Shown here: one piece after another, positions 6,907 to 15,651 of the stretch | Numbering within the stretch: the first letter of the stretch is position 1 | Layout: each line of letters starts with the position of its first letter | Origin: Azospirillum sp. TSO35-2 | Lineage (GTDB): Bacteria; Pseudomonadota; Alphaproteobacteria; Azospirillales; Azospirillaceae | NCBI RefSeq assembly: GCF_003116095.1 | Contig: NZ_LGRA01000018.1 | Coordinates: 513,932-577,931, forward strand | Reading direction: 5' to 3' | Length of the DNA: 64,000 bases | Made by a program: the position numbers and the translations under genes | Notes under the pieces: generated by a model | The model's database searches: none | What the model was told of the DNA's origin: nothing | Seen by the model: only the letters and a program-made list of their open reading frames with translations

Positions 6907-9078
6907 ATGGAAAAGCATATGGCGGTCTGCCCCTACTGCGGTACGGGCTGCAAACTCAATCTGCTGGTCGAGGGCGGGAAGGTCGTCGGCGCCGAGCCCC
7001 TGAACGGCGTGACCAATGAAGGGGAGCTGTGCCTGAAGGGCTATTTCGGCTTCGACTTCATCAACGACACCAAGATCCTGACGCCGCGCCTGCGCAACCC
7101 GATGCTGCGCCGCAGCCGCGACGCCGCGTTCGAGGCGGTGTCGTGGGACGAGGCGATCCAGTACGCCGCGACCCGGCTGTCGGAGATCAAGGCCAAGCAC
7201 GGCCCCGACTCGATCATGACGACCGGCTCGTCGCGCGGCACCGGCAACGAGACCAACTATGTGATGCAGAAGTTCACCCGCGCGGTGCTCGGCACGAACA
7301 ACGTCGACAACTGCGCGCGCGTCTGCCACGGCCCGTCGGTCGCCGGCCTGCTGACCACGCTCGGCAACGGCGCGATGAGCAACTCGATCCCCGAGATCGA
7401 GGACACCAAATGCGTTCTGGTCTTCGGCTACAACGTCGCCGACAGCCACCCGGTCATCGCCCGGCGCATCATCAAGGCCAAGGAGCGCGGCGCCAAGATC
7501 ATCGTCTGCGACCCGCGCAAGATCGAGACCGCCCGGCTGGCCGACCTGTGGCTGCCGTTGAAGAACGGCTCCAACATGGCGCTGGTCAACGCCTTCGCCA
7601 ATGTCCTGATCACCGAGAAGCTCTACGACAAGGACTACGTCGCCAACCACACCGAGGGCTTTGAAGAGTACAAGGCGACGGTCGCCAAATACACGCCGGA
7701 ATACGTCGAGTCGATCACCGGCCTTGCCGCCGCCGACATCCGCGAGGCGATGCGCATCTACGCCGCGGCGCCGACCGCCACCATCCTGTGGGGCATGGGC
7801 GTCACCCAGTGGGGGCAGGGCGTCGACGTGGTGAAGGGCCTGTCGGGACTGGCGCTGCTGACCGGCAACCTCGGCCGCCCGAACGTCGGCGTCGGCCCGG
7901 TGCGCGGCCAGAACAACGTGCAGGGCAGCTGCGACATGGGCGTGCTGCCGGACAACTTCCCCGGCTACCAGCGGGTCGACGACGCCAAGGCGCGCGCGAA
8001 GTTCGCCAAGGCGTGGGGCGTGCCCAGCCTGCCCGACAAGGTCGGCTGCCGCCTGACCGACGTTCCGCATCTGGCGGAAACCGGCGCGCTGAAGGCGATG
8101 TACATCATGGGCGAGGATCCCGCCCAGACCGAGCCGGACCTGGCGCAGGTGCGCAAGGGCTTCGCCGCGCTGGACTTCATCATCGTCCAGGACATCTTCA
8201 TGACGAAGACGGCGATGTTCGCCGACCTGATCCTGCCGGCGACCTCCTGGGGCGAGCATGAGGGCGTGTTCAGCGCCGCCGACCGCAGCTTCCAGCGCTT
8301 CACCAAGGCGGTCGACGCCAAGGGCGACGTCAAGCACGACTGGGAAATCATCAGCCTGCTCGCCACGGCGATGGGCTATCCGATGCACTACACCGACACC
8401 AAGCAGATCTGGGACGAACTGCGCGAGCTGTGCCCGCTCTATTACGGCGCGACCTACGAGAAGATGGAGGGGCTGGGCTGTGTGCAGTGGCCGTGCCGGA
8501 CGCTCGACTCGCCCGGTTCCAAGTACCTCTACGAGGGCAACATCTTCCAGCGGCCGAGCGGCAAGGGCCTGCTGTTCGCCAGCGAATGGCGGCCGCCGCA
8601 GGACCAGCTGAACGAGGAGTTCCCGCTGGTCCTCTGCACCGTCCGCGAGGTCGGCCACTATTCCTGCCGCTCGATGACCGGCAACTGCGCCGCCCTGCAG
8701 ACGCTGGCCGACGAGCCGGGCTATGTGACGATCAACCCGAAGGACGCCAAGGCGTTGGGCATCCGTGACCAGGAACTGGTCTGGGTCTCCTCGCGCCGCG
8801 GCAAGGTCATCAGCCGCGCCAGCGTCACCGACCGCACCAACCAGGGCGCGGTCTACATGACCTACCAGTGGTGGATCGGTGCCTGCAACGAGCTGACCAT
8901 CCACGCGGTCGATCCCATCGCCAAGACGCCGGAATACAAATACGCCGCCGTCCGGGTCGAACCGATCGCCGATCAGGTCTGGGCCGAGAACCACGTCCAG
9001 CAGGAGTACGCGACGCTGAAGAGCGGTCTCAGCGGCGCTGTGAGCCGCGCCGCGAAGAAGGCCCCGGCCTACGCCTGA
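6907..9078 (+). CDS. fdhF: Formate dehydrogenase H, molybdopterin enzyme, cysteine type
   Basis: 723 residues; E. coli FdhF has 715. It oxidises formate to CO2 at a Mo-bis-MGD centre. The [4Fe-4S] ligands C8, C11, C15 and C42 and the lysine at 44 sit at the same numbers as in the E. coli enzyme. The metal ligand at residue 140, Sec in E. coli, is a plain Cys (TGC at 7324-7326) in NCARVCHGPSVAG, with the catalytic His next to it at 141. The start is the ATG of MEKHMAVCPYCG, preceded by GAGGTCG; an upstream ATG at 6844 inside hydN is less likely. With hydN and hyf it forms a formate hydrogenlyase-like set. Confidence 0.95.
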   Translation: MEKHMAVCPYCGTGCKLNLLVEGGKVVGAEPLNGVTNEGELCLKGYFGFDFINDTKILTPRLRNPMLRRSRDAAFEAVSWDEAIQYAATRLSEIKAKHGPDSIMTTGSSRGTGNETNYVMQKFTRAVLGTNNVDNCARVCHGPSVAGLLTTLGNGAMSNSIPEIEDTKCVLVFGYNVADSHPVIARRIIKAKERGAKIIVCDPRKIETARLADLWLPLKNGSNMALVNAFANVLITEKLYDKDYVANHTEGFEEYKATVAKYTPEYVESITGLAAADIREAMRIYAAAPTATILWGMGVTQWGQGVDVVKGLSGLALLTGNLGRPNVGVGPVRGQNNVQGSCDMGVLPDNFPGYQRVDDAKARAKFAKAWGVPSLPDKVGCRLTDVPHLAETGALKAMYIMGEDPAQTEPDLAQVRKGFAALDFIIVQDIFMTKTAMFADLILPATSWGEHEGVFSAADRSFQRFTKAVDAKGDVKHDWEIISLLATAMGYPMHYTDTKQIWDELRELCPLYYGATYEKMEGLGCVQWPCRTLDSPGSKYLYEGNIFQRPSGKGLLFASEWRPPQDQLNEEFPLVLCTVREVGHYSCRSMTGNCAALQTLADEPGYVTINPKDAKALGIRDQELVWVSSRRGKVISRASVTDRTNQGAVYMTYQWWIGACNELTIHAVDPIAKTPEYKYAAVRVEPIADQVWAENHVQQEYATLKSGLSGAVSRAAKKAPAYA

Positions 9079-9099
9079 GCCGCAACCCGAGTCGCCGAG

Positions 9100-9131
9100 C
9101 ACGGCCGTCCTTCCGCAAGGGGGCGGCCGTG
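9100..9131 (+). terminator. Hairpin between fdhF and hypA
   Basis: CACGGCCG and CGGCCGTG pair perfectly over 8 bp, and CCTT/AAGG form an inner stem in the 16-base loop. The hairpin begins 22 bp after the fdhF stop and is followed by a pyrimidine-rich TCCTTGTCCTTC. It may end or attenuate hydN-fdhF transcripts before hypA. There is no true T-run, so the call is tentative. Confidence 0.45.
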
Positions 9132-9162
9132 TCCTTGTCCTTCGTCCGGAGGGAGCCCGCCC

Positions 9163-9504
9163 ATGCATGAGATCGCCGTTTGCCAATCCCTGCTCCAACA
9201 GGCCATGGCGGCGCGGGACGCCCGGCCCTTCGCCCGGGTGGTCCGCGTCAGCCTGTCGGTCGGCCGGCTGAGCCGGGTGGAGCCGGAGGCGCTCCAGGTC
9301 GCCTTCGACCTTCTCAGCCGCGACACCTTCCTGGAGGGCGCCGCCCTGCGGATCGAGCGTCCGCCGGGGCACGCCGTCTGCGAGGATTGCGGTGCCGAGT
9401 CGGAGGTCGACAGCCGCGTCGCCCGATGCCCGGCCTGCGCCGGCCACCGCCTGCGGATCGACGGCGGCGACGGTTACCGTTTCATCGAGATGGAGGTCGC
9501 ATGA
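9163..9504 (+). CDS. hypA: Hydrogenase nickel incorporation protein HypA
   Basis: 113 residues, the normal HypA length. The N-terminal MHE supplies the nickel ligands His2 and Glu3. A zinc site is formed by C73/C76 (CEDC) and C89/C92 (CPAC). HypA with HypB delivers Ni to [NiFe]-hydrogenase large subunits. Its presence supports an active nickel hydrogenase next door, though no other hyp gene is in the window. A GGAGGGAG precedes the start. Confidence 0.95.
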   Translation: MHEIAVCQSLLQQAMAARDARPFARVVRVSLSVGRLSRVEPEALQVAFDLLSRDTFLEGAALRIERPPGHAVCEDCGAESEVDSRVARCPACAGHRLRIDGGDGYRFIEMEVA

Positions 9505-9702
9505 TCGACAACCGGGGATGGTTCGTGGACCAACGATGCGGCGCTTTGCCGCTGCGCCACGGCGGCCGGTGGGCGAAACGATGATCCGTATCAATGATGT
9601 TGCCGCGTCAAAGACAGAAAACAACCGGCGCAGGACCTGGAGCCCCGGCACCGGCTACCGGACCGGTCGGTGTGTGTCCAAAGACCTGGGAGGAGCCCCG
9701 GC

Positions 9703-10602
9703 ATGCAGGAAAAGCTGGAATTTCTGATTGCGCTCGCGACCGAAAAGCATTTCGGCCGGGCCGCCCAGGTCTGCGGGGTGTCGCAACCGAACCTGTCCGC
9801 GGCGATCAAGCAGTTGGAGTCGACGCTGGGCGTGCCGCTGGTCGATCGCGGGGCGCGCTTCATCGGCTTCACCGCGGAGGGGGAACGGGTTCTGGAATGG
9901 GCGCGGCGGATCGTCGGCGACTACAAGGCGATGCGCGCCGACGTCGAGACGATGAAGCACGGCCTGACCGGAACGCTGCGTCTGGCCGTGGTGCCGACCG
10001 CCCTGCCGCTGGTGCAGCGGCTGACCTCGATGTTCTGGTCGCTGCACCCCGGCATCAAGATCATCATCTCCTCTCACAGCTCGACCGAGATCCTGTCGCG
10101 GCTGGAGAATCTGGAGGCGGAGGCGGGGATCACCTACCTCGACAACGAGCCGGTCGGCAACGTCGACGAGGTGCCGCTCTACCACGAGCGCTACCACCTG
10201 ATCACGGCGGCGGACGGCCCGTTCGGGTCGCGCGACACCGTCACCTGGGAGGAGGCGGCCACCCTGCCGCTCTGCCTGCTCAACGCGAACATGCAGAACC
10301 GCCGGATCATCGACCGCGCCTTCGCCGAGGCCGGGGTGCACGCCGAACCGATGCTGGAGTCCAACTCGATCGTCGTGCTGGCGAACCATCTCTGCACCGG
10401 CATGTGGGCGACCATCATGCCGCGGATCATGGCCGACTCGCTGCTGCTGCTCCCCACCATCCGCGCCATCCCCATCGTGGCGCCCGAGGTGACGACCCTG
10501 ATCGGCCTCGTCGTCGCCCGGCGCACCCCGCAGCCGCCGTTGACCGCCGCCCTGATCGCCGACGCGCGGCGGCTCGCCCCGGAACTGGCGCTGGTCGCCT
10601 GA
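9703..10602 (+). CDS. LysR-type regulator, probable regulator of the formate/hydrogenase locus
   Basis: 299 residues. An N-terminal winged helix-turn-helix (about residues 2-60, FGRAAQVCGVSQPNLSAAIKQLE) is followed by a periplasmic-binding-like effector domain. The start MQEKLEFL follows GGGAGGAG; twelve further in-frame codons upstream are not needed. LysR proteins of this sort often sit beside formate dehydrogenase genes and bind imperfect palindromes about 60 bp upstream of their targets, which fits the GATAAG elements at 5881 and 6227. The effector is unknown. Confidence 0.88.
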   Translation: MQEKLEFLIALATEKHFGRAAQVCGVSQPNLSAAIKQLESTLGVPLVDRGARFIGFTAEGERVLEWARRIVGDYKAMRADVETMKHGLTGTLRLAVVPTALPLVQRLTSMFWSLHPGIKIIISSHSSTEILSRLENLEAEAGITYLDNEPVGNVDEVPLYHERYHLITAADGPFGSRDTVTWEEAATLPLCLLNANMQNRRIIDRAFAEAGVHAEPMLESNSIVVLANHLCTGMWATIMPRIMADSLLLLPTIRAIPIVAPEVTTLIGLVVARRTPQPPLTAALIADARRLAPELALVA

Positions 10603-10621
10603 CGGCGGGCCCGCCGGTCGG

Positions 10622-11410
10622 TCAGGGCGCGCGGGGGACGCCGTAATCCGCCAGAACCCGGTCGATCGCATCGCGGTTGCGCTCCAGCGCGGCGCCCAGG
10701 CGGTTGCGCAAGGCGTCGTCGTCCTTCCTCACCCCCATGGCGATATCGAAGACCATCGGCGGGACCGGCCCGTCGATCCGCGGGGCGACCGGGGTCAGGG
10801 TCAGCGGCACCGCTTCGTGGGCGGCGAAATAGCCGGCCTGGGGCCCCCAGACCACGGCGACGTCCAGTTCGCCGCTCGCCACCGCGTCGACGATGCGGGC
10901 GGTCGGGTTCGGTTTCGTGTAGTCGCCATAGACAAGATAGCCGCGCACATTGCGGACGATGCCGCGGCGGCTCAGCGCGTGGGCGGGCGGGGCGTTGGAG
11001 AAGTCGTCGCCGATCATCTGCACCCCGACCGTCAGGCTGCGCAGCCGCGGATCGTCGAAGCTGCCGATGTCCAGCCCGCGCCCGGCCGCCGTGACGAACA
11101 CATAGGTGGAGCGGTAATAGGGCCGCGTCGTCGCCAGCATGTCCATCGTCGCCGGCACCCCGGCGACGACGTCGCACAGGCCGGCCTTCAGCGTGTTGCG
11201 GATGAAGCCGCGGCGCTGCGCCCACCAGGTGTACTCGACCGCCACGCCCAGGTCGCGGGCCAGCAGGTCGACGATCCGGTTCTCGAACCCTTCGCCGCGG
11301 TCGTTGCTGTAGGGCAGGTTGTTGGGATCGGCGCAGACGCGCAGGGGCTCGGCACCGGCCCCCGCCGCCGGGAGCAGCACGGCCAGCGCGGCGACCAGGA
11401 TGCGGCGCAT
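10622..11410 (-). CDS. Quinoprotein-associated periplasmic binding protein (XoxJ/MxaJ-like)
   Basis: 262 residues with a cleavable signal peptide (MRRILVAALAVLLPAAGAGAEPL) and an SBP_bac_3-type fold: LRVCADPNNLPYSND near the mature N-terminus, GFENRIVDLLARDLGV, and a later VGVQMIGDD. Proteins of this kind accompany PQQ methanol and alcohol dehydrogenases and are thought to help their activation or folding in the periplasm. It is the last gene of the operon that begins with the PQQ dehydrogenase at 19034, and it overlaps the preceding cytochrome gene by ATGA. The family is confident; the exact role in this operon is inferred. Confidence 0.85.
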   Translation of the reverse strand: MRRILVAALAVLLPAAGAGAEPLRVCADPNNLPYSNDRGEGFENRIVDLLARDLGVAVEYTWWAQRRGFIRNTLKAGLCDVVAGVPATMDMLATTRPYYRSTYVFVTAAGRGLDIGSFDDPRLRSLTVGVQMIGDDFSNAPPAHALSRRGIVRNVRGYLVYGDYTKPNPTARIVDAVASGELDVAVVWGPQAGYFAAHEAVPLTLTPVAPRIDGPVPPMVFDIAMGVRKDDDALRNRLGAALERNRDAIDRVLADYGVPRAP

Positions 11411-11865
11411 CACCAATGTCCCTCCGTCAGGGTGTAGAGATAGGCGGTGATGTCGCGGGCGTCCTGGTCGCTGACGCCCAGGTTGGGCATCGCCGTGCGG
11501 GGCGAGGCCGCCGGCGGATCCTTGATCCAGCTCATGACGTTGTCGGGCGTGTTGGCCAGAACGCCGGCGACATAGACCCGGCTGCCGAAGCCGGCCAGCG
11601 GCGGGCCGACCAGTCCGCGGGCGCGGGTGACGCCGGGGATGGTGTGGCAACTGCCGCAGCCGTAGCGCAGCACCGCCTCCTGCCCGGCGTGGGGATCGCC
11701 GCCGGTGATCTCGGCGACGTGGCGCAACGTCTTCTGCCGCTGCTGCACGCCCTGCCACGCCGCCCCGGCCGCCGCGGCGATCACCGCCAGCGCCAGCGCG
11801 ACGGCGGCCGCCGGCCGGGCCCGCACCGGGCCGGGACGCCCGCGTCTACTCCGCCCATAGGACAT
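11410..11865 (-). CDS. Membrane-anchored c-type cytochrome
   Basis: 151 residues. One N-terminal helix (AAAVALALAVIAAAAGAAW) is preceded by an Arg-rich segment, then a single class I cytochrome c domain with CGSCH for heme and a distal Met in AMPNLG. It probably shuttles electrons between the PQQ dehydrogenase and the oxidase encoded upstream, or forms an extra oxidase subunit. Its start overlaps ctaG by 20 bp and its stop overlaps the XoxJ-like gene. Confidence 0.85.
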   Translation of the reverse strand: MSYGRSRRGRPGPVRARPAAAVALALAVIAAAAGAAWQGVQQRQKTLRHVAEITGGDPHAGQEAVLRYGCGSCHTIPGVTRARGLVGPPLAGFGSRVYVAGVLANTPDNVMSWIKDPPAASPRTAMPNLGVSDQDARDITAYLYTLTEGHW

Positions 11866-12751
11866 CGCGGCCCCTCCCCGAACGGTTCAGCCACAGCGCG
11901 ATCAGGACGAAGGCCGCCGCCGCGTGGACCAGCCCGGCCGGTATCCACATGACGAGGCCGGCCAACTGCTGGTCCTCCAGCGGCGACAGCCGGCCGCCGG
12001 CCTGCGCGGCGTAGGTCGGGTACCAGGGCGTGCGGGCCAGCGTCAGCAGGGTGCCGAGCAGCCCGCTCTGCAACGCGGTCAGGAACTGGCACAGCGCGGC
12101 GGCGCCATGGCCGAGCCGCCCCGCCCGCCCAACGGACAGCGCCCACCAGAACAGCAGGGCCGCGCCGAGGAAGCTGGCGTGCTGCGCCGCGTGCAGGACC
12201 GGCGTGGTGACGGCGGCCTCGAACGCGGCGGGGATGTGCCACAGCCACAGGACGACCGTCTGCAGCAGCGTCGCGGTCAGCGGGTCGGTCAGCCGCCGCC
12301 ATGTCCCGCGCAGGCCGGTCCGCCCGGCGCGCACCAGCCGGCGCCGCAACCTGTCCGGCAGCCCCCACAGCAGCACGCCCAACGGCCGCCCCAGCGCCAG
12401 CAGCGGCGCGGCGAGCACCATGATGATCTCATGCTCCACCATATGCGCGGCGAAGGACCGCCCGCCCCAGACATGCAGCGGCGTGATCACCGGCAACGCC
12501 AGCAGCAGCCAGCCGGCGGCGAACAGCAGGGCACGCCGCCGCGCTCCCGTCGCCCGCCCGGCCGCCGGGCGGCCCTGCCGCCGCAGCGCCAGCCGCCGCC
12601 ACCCGGCCAGGTACAACAACCCGCTTCCCAGCAGCGGCAGGCCGAGCCACGGGTCGACCGCCAGCTCCACCCCGCCGCCGTGGGCGAGCGCCGGGGCGGG
12701 CGCCAGCAGGAGCGTCGCCAGCAGGATGGCGGAGGTCCGCGCGCCGGTCAT
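11846..12751 (-). CDS. ctaG: Caa3-type oxidase assembly protein CtaG
   Basis: 301 residues with about seven membrane helices after a signal-like N-terminus (MTGARTSAILLATLLLAPAP). HMVEHEIIMVLAAPLLALG and LWLWHIPAAFEAA are typical of the caa3_CtaG family, with histidines near the membrane face. This family (not the Cox11-type protein also called CtaG) supports assembly of caa3 oxidases. It sits directly within the oxidase operon. The start overlaps the preceding stop (ATGA). Confidence 0.88.
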   Translation of the reverse strand: MTGARTSAILLATLLLAPAPALAHGGGVELAVDPWLGLPLLGSGLLYLAGWRRLALRRQGRPAAGRATGARRRALLFAAGWLLLALPVITPLHVWGGRSFAAHMVEHEIIMVLAAPLLALGRPLGVLLWGLPDRLRRRLVRAGRTGLRGTWRRLTDPLTATLLQTVVLWLWHIPAAFEAAVTTPVLHAAQHASFLGAALLFWWALSVGRAGRLGHGAAALCQFLTALQSGLLGTLLTLARTPWYPTYAAQAGGRLSPLEDQQLAGLVMWIPAGLVHAAAAFVLIALWLNRSGRGRDVLWAE

Positions 12752-13095
12752 CGCCCGCACCCCTGCAGGATCAGCCCGGCCATGGTCTGGCCGGTGATCG
12801 CCACCAGGACGATCGCCACCGCCAGCGCTCCCAGCGTTCCGATGAAGCGCTGGCTGCCGCGGCCGGGGGATTCGCTGTCGACGGGTCCGGCCGCCCGCGC
12901 CGCCCGCCAGGACAGCCAGCCGCCGGCCAGCGCCACCAGCGCGCCGACGACGCCCAGCGTCACCACCAGCGACGGCCTGCCCAGCGCGCAGTTCCAATAG
13001 ACGGTGTCGGAGCCGCCCTGATGCTGGATCAGCCAGCCGGCCGGTCCGGCGATCCAGCCGGCCCAGGCGGTGACGGGGATGTGCCGCGCCGCCAT
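12748..13095 (-). CDS. Small membrane protein of the oxidase operon
   Basis: 115 residues with two or three hydrophobic segments (VVTLGVVGALVALAGGWLSW and GTLGALAVAIVLVAITGQTMAGLIL). It starts 1 bp after the coxC stop and its stop overlaps the ctaG start, so it is plainly part of the operon. I do not recognise a named family. Its place suggests an accessory or fourth subunit of the caa3 oxidase, in the position where short subunit IV genes are often found, but the sequence does not prove this. Confidence 0.75.
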   Translation of the reverse strand: MAARHIPVTAWAGWIAGPAGWLIQHQGGSDTVYWNCALGRPSLVVTLGVVGALVALAGGWLSWRAARAAGPVDSESPGRGSQRFIGTLGALAVAIVLVAITGQTMAGLILQGCGR

Positions 13096-13096
13096 C

Positions 13097-13705
13097 TCAG
13101 ACCAGCCTCGGCACGACGTAGAGCAGGCCCCACAGCGGCACCCAGGCCAGCACCACGAAGTTCCAGTAGACGCAGTTGTCGGTGACGTCGGTGTAGCGGC
13201 GCGGCTCGACATGCCGGGTGAACATCAGCGCCGTCAGCACCAGCGTGTCGCCGATGTCGGTCACGAGGTGGGTCGCGTGCAGCCCCAGCAGGACCCAGAC
13301 GATGGAGCCGTAGGCGTTGTCGTCCCAGCGGCAGTTCAGCGCCCCGAACTCGAACGCGCGGACGACCAGCGTCAGCAGCCCGACCGCCGACATGACGACG
13401 AGGCCGACGCGGACCTTGCGCAGATCCTCCTGGTGGGCCACCCGGTCGGTCCACAGGTTGGGCAGCAGGCTCGCCAGCATCAGGATCAACTGCGCCGTCC
13501 CCCACAGCCAGTCCGGCGGCGCCTGCCCGGGCGGCCAAGTCTCCGGCTGGCCCATCAGGTAGAAATAGGCGGCGGCGGCCAGCGCGAAGCCGGTGCCCTC
13601 GATCAGGATGAAGCCCAGCGTCCCCCACCAGGTGGCCGAGCGCGGTCCGTGCGCGCTGGTCGGCAGATGGGCGAGGTCGGTGACGAAGTGCGGCGCCTTT
13701 TCCAT
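13097..13705 (-). CDS. coxC: Cytochrome c oxidase subunit III
   Basis: 202 residues, about five membrane helices, the short form of subunit III. The second half carries GLHATHLVTDIGDTLVL, with the conserved helix-embedded His, and a C-terminal YWNFVVLAWVPLWGLLYVVP typical of the family. The start overlaps the coxA stop by one base (TGATG). Subunit III stabilises the core and the proton uptake path. Confidence 0.92.
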   Translation of the reverse strand: MEKAPHFVTDLAHLPTSAHGPRSATWWGTLGFILIEGTGFALAAAAYFYLMGQPETWPPGQAPPDWLWGTAQLILMLASLLPNLWTDRVAHQEDLRKVRVGLVVMSAVGLLTLVVRAFEFGALNCRWDDNAYGSIVWVLLGLHATHLVTDIGDTLVLTALMFTRHVEPRRYTDVTDNCVYWNFVVLAWVPLWGLLYVVPRLV

Positions 13706-15651
13706 CAGTCGATCACCGGTTCGGGGGTGTCGGGCGGCGATTTGGGCCAGAACCAGCCGATCAGCCCGACCGCCAGCGGGATCGCCCCCCACACCACCGC
13801 CCAGGGCGTGAAGATCGAGCCGATGAACAGCGCCGTCACCGCCAACGCCGACAGCAGCGGCCAGATCGACGGTTCCGGCGACGGCTCCCGCAGGTCGGGA
13901 TCGGCGTCGACCACGGTGGTCAGCAGCAGCTCGCGCTGGTCCACCCGCAGGCCGCCGACGACCGGCAGACCCTGGGCGGGCAGACCCTGGGGGAGCGTCC
14001 ATAGCGGCTCCTGCCCGGTGACCACGGGGATGTGGGTGAAGTTGTAGCTGGGCGGCGGCGACGACGTCGCCCATTCCAGGGTGCCGGCCCCCCACGGGTT
14101 GTCGCCGGCCGAGACGCCGTGCTTCAGGCTGTGCCAGACGTTGCCGACGAAGGTCGCCACGCCGGCCGCGAGGATCACGGCGCCCGCCGTCGCCAGCAGG
14201 TTCAGCTCGTCCCAGCCGACGCCGGCCGGATAGCTGTAGACCCGGCGCGGCATGCCGATCAGCCCCAGGATGTGCATGGGGAAGAAGGCGAGGTTGAAGC
14301 CGACGAAGAACAGGCCGAAGTTCCAGGCCCCCACCCGTTCCGACAGCATCCGCCCGGTGAATTTCGGGAACCAGTAATAGAAGGCGCCGAACAGCGGGAA
14401 CACCGCGCCGCCGATCAGAACATAGTGGAAGTGGGCGACGACGAAGTAGGTGTCGTGGACCTGGCTGTCGAGCGGGACGGAGGCCAGCATGATGCCGCTG
14501 AGGCCGCCCAGCACGAAGACGACGATGAAGCCGATCACGAACAGCAGCGGCGTGGCGAAGCGCGGCCGTCCGTCCCACAGGGTGGCGATCCAGCAGAAGA
14601 TCTGGATGCCGCTGGGGATGGCGATGGCCATGCTGGCCGCGGTGTAGAAACTGTTGCCGAGATGCGGCAGCCCGGTCGCGAACATGTGGTGGACCCACAG
14701 CCCGAAGCCGAGGAAGCCGGTCGCGAACAGCGCCAGCACCAGCGCGGTGTAGCCGAAGATCGGCCGGCGCGCGAAGGTCGGCAGGATCGACGAGACGAAG
14801 CCGGTCGCCGGCAGGAAGATGATGTAGACCTCCGGATGGCCGAAGAACCAGAACAGGTGCTGCCACAGCAGCGCGTCGCCGCCTTCGGCCGGATTGAAGA
14901 AATGGGTGCCGATCAGCCGGTCCATGATCAGCATGCTGCTGGACACCATCACCGCCGGCATGGCGAACACCACCATGAAGGAGGTGACGAGCTGGCCCCA
15001 GACGAACAGCGGGATGCGGTTCAGCGACATGCCCGGCGCCCGTTGCTTGAACACGGTGACGATGATCTCGACCGCGACCGCCAGCGCCGCCACCTCGGTG
15101 AAGGTGACCATCTGCGCCCAGAAATCGACGCGCTTGCCGGGGCTGTATTGCGGGCCGGCCAGCGGCACATAGCTGAACCACCCGACGTCCGGCCCGACAT
15201 TCAGGATGAAGGCGACCCACAGCATGATGCCGCCGGCCAGATAGACCCAATAGCTGAAGGCGTTCAGGCGGGGAAAGGCGATGGCGCGGGTGCCGACCAT
15301 CAGCGGCACCAGATAGATCGCGAAGGCCTCCATCATCGGCACGGCGAAGAGGAACATCATCGTCGTGCCGTGCATGGTGAAGATCTGGTTGTAGCGGTCG
15401 GGCGACAGCAGCGTCCGCTCCGGCCCCGCCAACTGCATCCGCATGGCGAGCGCCAGCAGTCCGGCCAGCACGAAGAAGGTGAAGGCGGTGACGACGTAGC
15501 GCCGGCCGACCTGCTTGTGGTCGACGGTCGACAGCCAGCCCCACAGGCCGGGCGGCGTCGCCCAGCTCCGCGCCAGCCGGGCGTTGGTCTCCGCCTCGCC
15601 CAGCCCGGGGCCGTCGCGGCGGACGACGGCCGTATCGGTGCCGGCCGTCAT
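13705..15651 (-). CDS. coxA: Cytochrome c oxidase subunit I (type A heme-copper oxidase)
   Basis: 648 residues. The conserved core is clear: His94 in FTMHGTTMMF for low-spin heme; GHPEVY at 271-276, with the CuB His and the cross-linked Tyr; then the HFHYVLIGG helix with the remaining heme ligands. The Glu within GHPEV marks an A1-type proton channel. The length is greater than a plain subunit I because of a C-terminal tail with extra helices, as in caa3 enzymes. The start at MTAGTDT overlaps the coxB stop. It reduces O2 to water and pumps protons. Confidence 0.95.
   Translation of the reverse strand: MTAGTDTAVVRRDGPGLGEAETNARLARSWATPPGLWGWLSTVDHKQVGRRYVVTAFTFFVLAGLLALAMRMQLAGPERTLLSPDRYNQIFTMHGTTMMFLFAVPMMEAFAIYLVPLMVGTRAIAFPRLNAFSYWVYLAGGIMLWVAFILNVGPDVGWFSYVPLAGPQYSPGKRVDFWAQMVTFTEVAALAVAVEIIVTVFKQRAPGMSLNRIPLFVWGQLVTSFMVVFAMPAVMVSSSMLIMDRLIGTHFFNPAEGGDALLWQHLFWFFGHPEVYIIFLPATGFVSSILPTFARRPIFGYTALVLALFATGFLGFGLWVHHMFATGLPHLGNSFYTAASMAIAIPSGIQIFCWIATLWDGRPRFATPLLFVIGFIVVFVLGGLSGIMLASVPLDSQVHDTYFVVAHFHYVLIGGAVFPLFGAFYYWFPKFTGRMLSERVGAWNFGLFFVGFNLAFFPMHILGLIGMPRRVYSYPAGVGWDELNLLATAGAVILAAGVATFVGNVWHSLKHGVSAGDNPWGAGTLEWATSSPPPSYNFTHIPVVTGQEPLWTLPQGLPAQGLPVVGGLRVDQRELLLTTVVDADPDLREPSPEPSIWPLLSALAVTALFIGSIFTPWAVVWGAIPLAVGLIGWFWPKSPPDTPEPVID

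Noticed and set aside
7324..7326. Selenocysteine at the FdhF active site
   Set aside because: The codon is TGC, not TGA, so a selenocysteine insertion element is not needed.
10603..10616. Palindrome CGGCGGGCCCGCCG between convergent genes as a terminator
   Set aside because: The 14 bp palindrome has no loop and no T-run, and such GC-only palindromes are common here.
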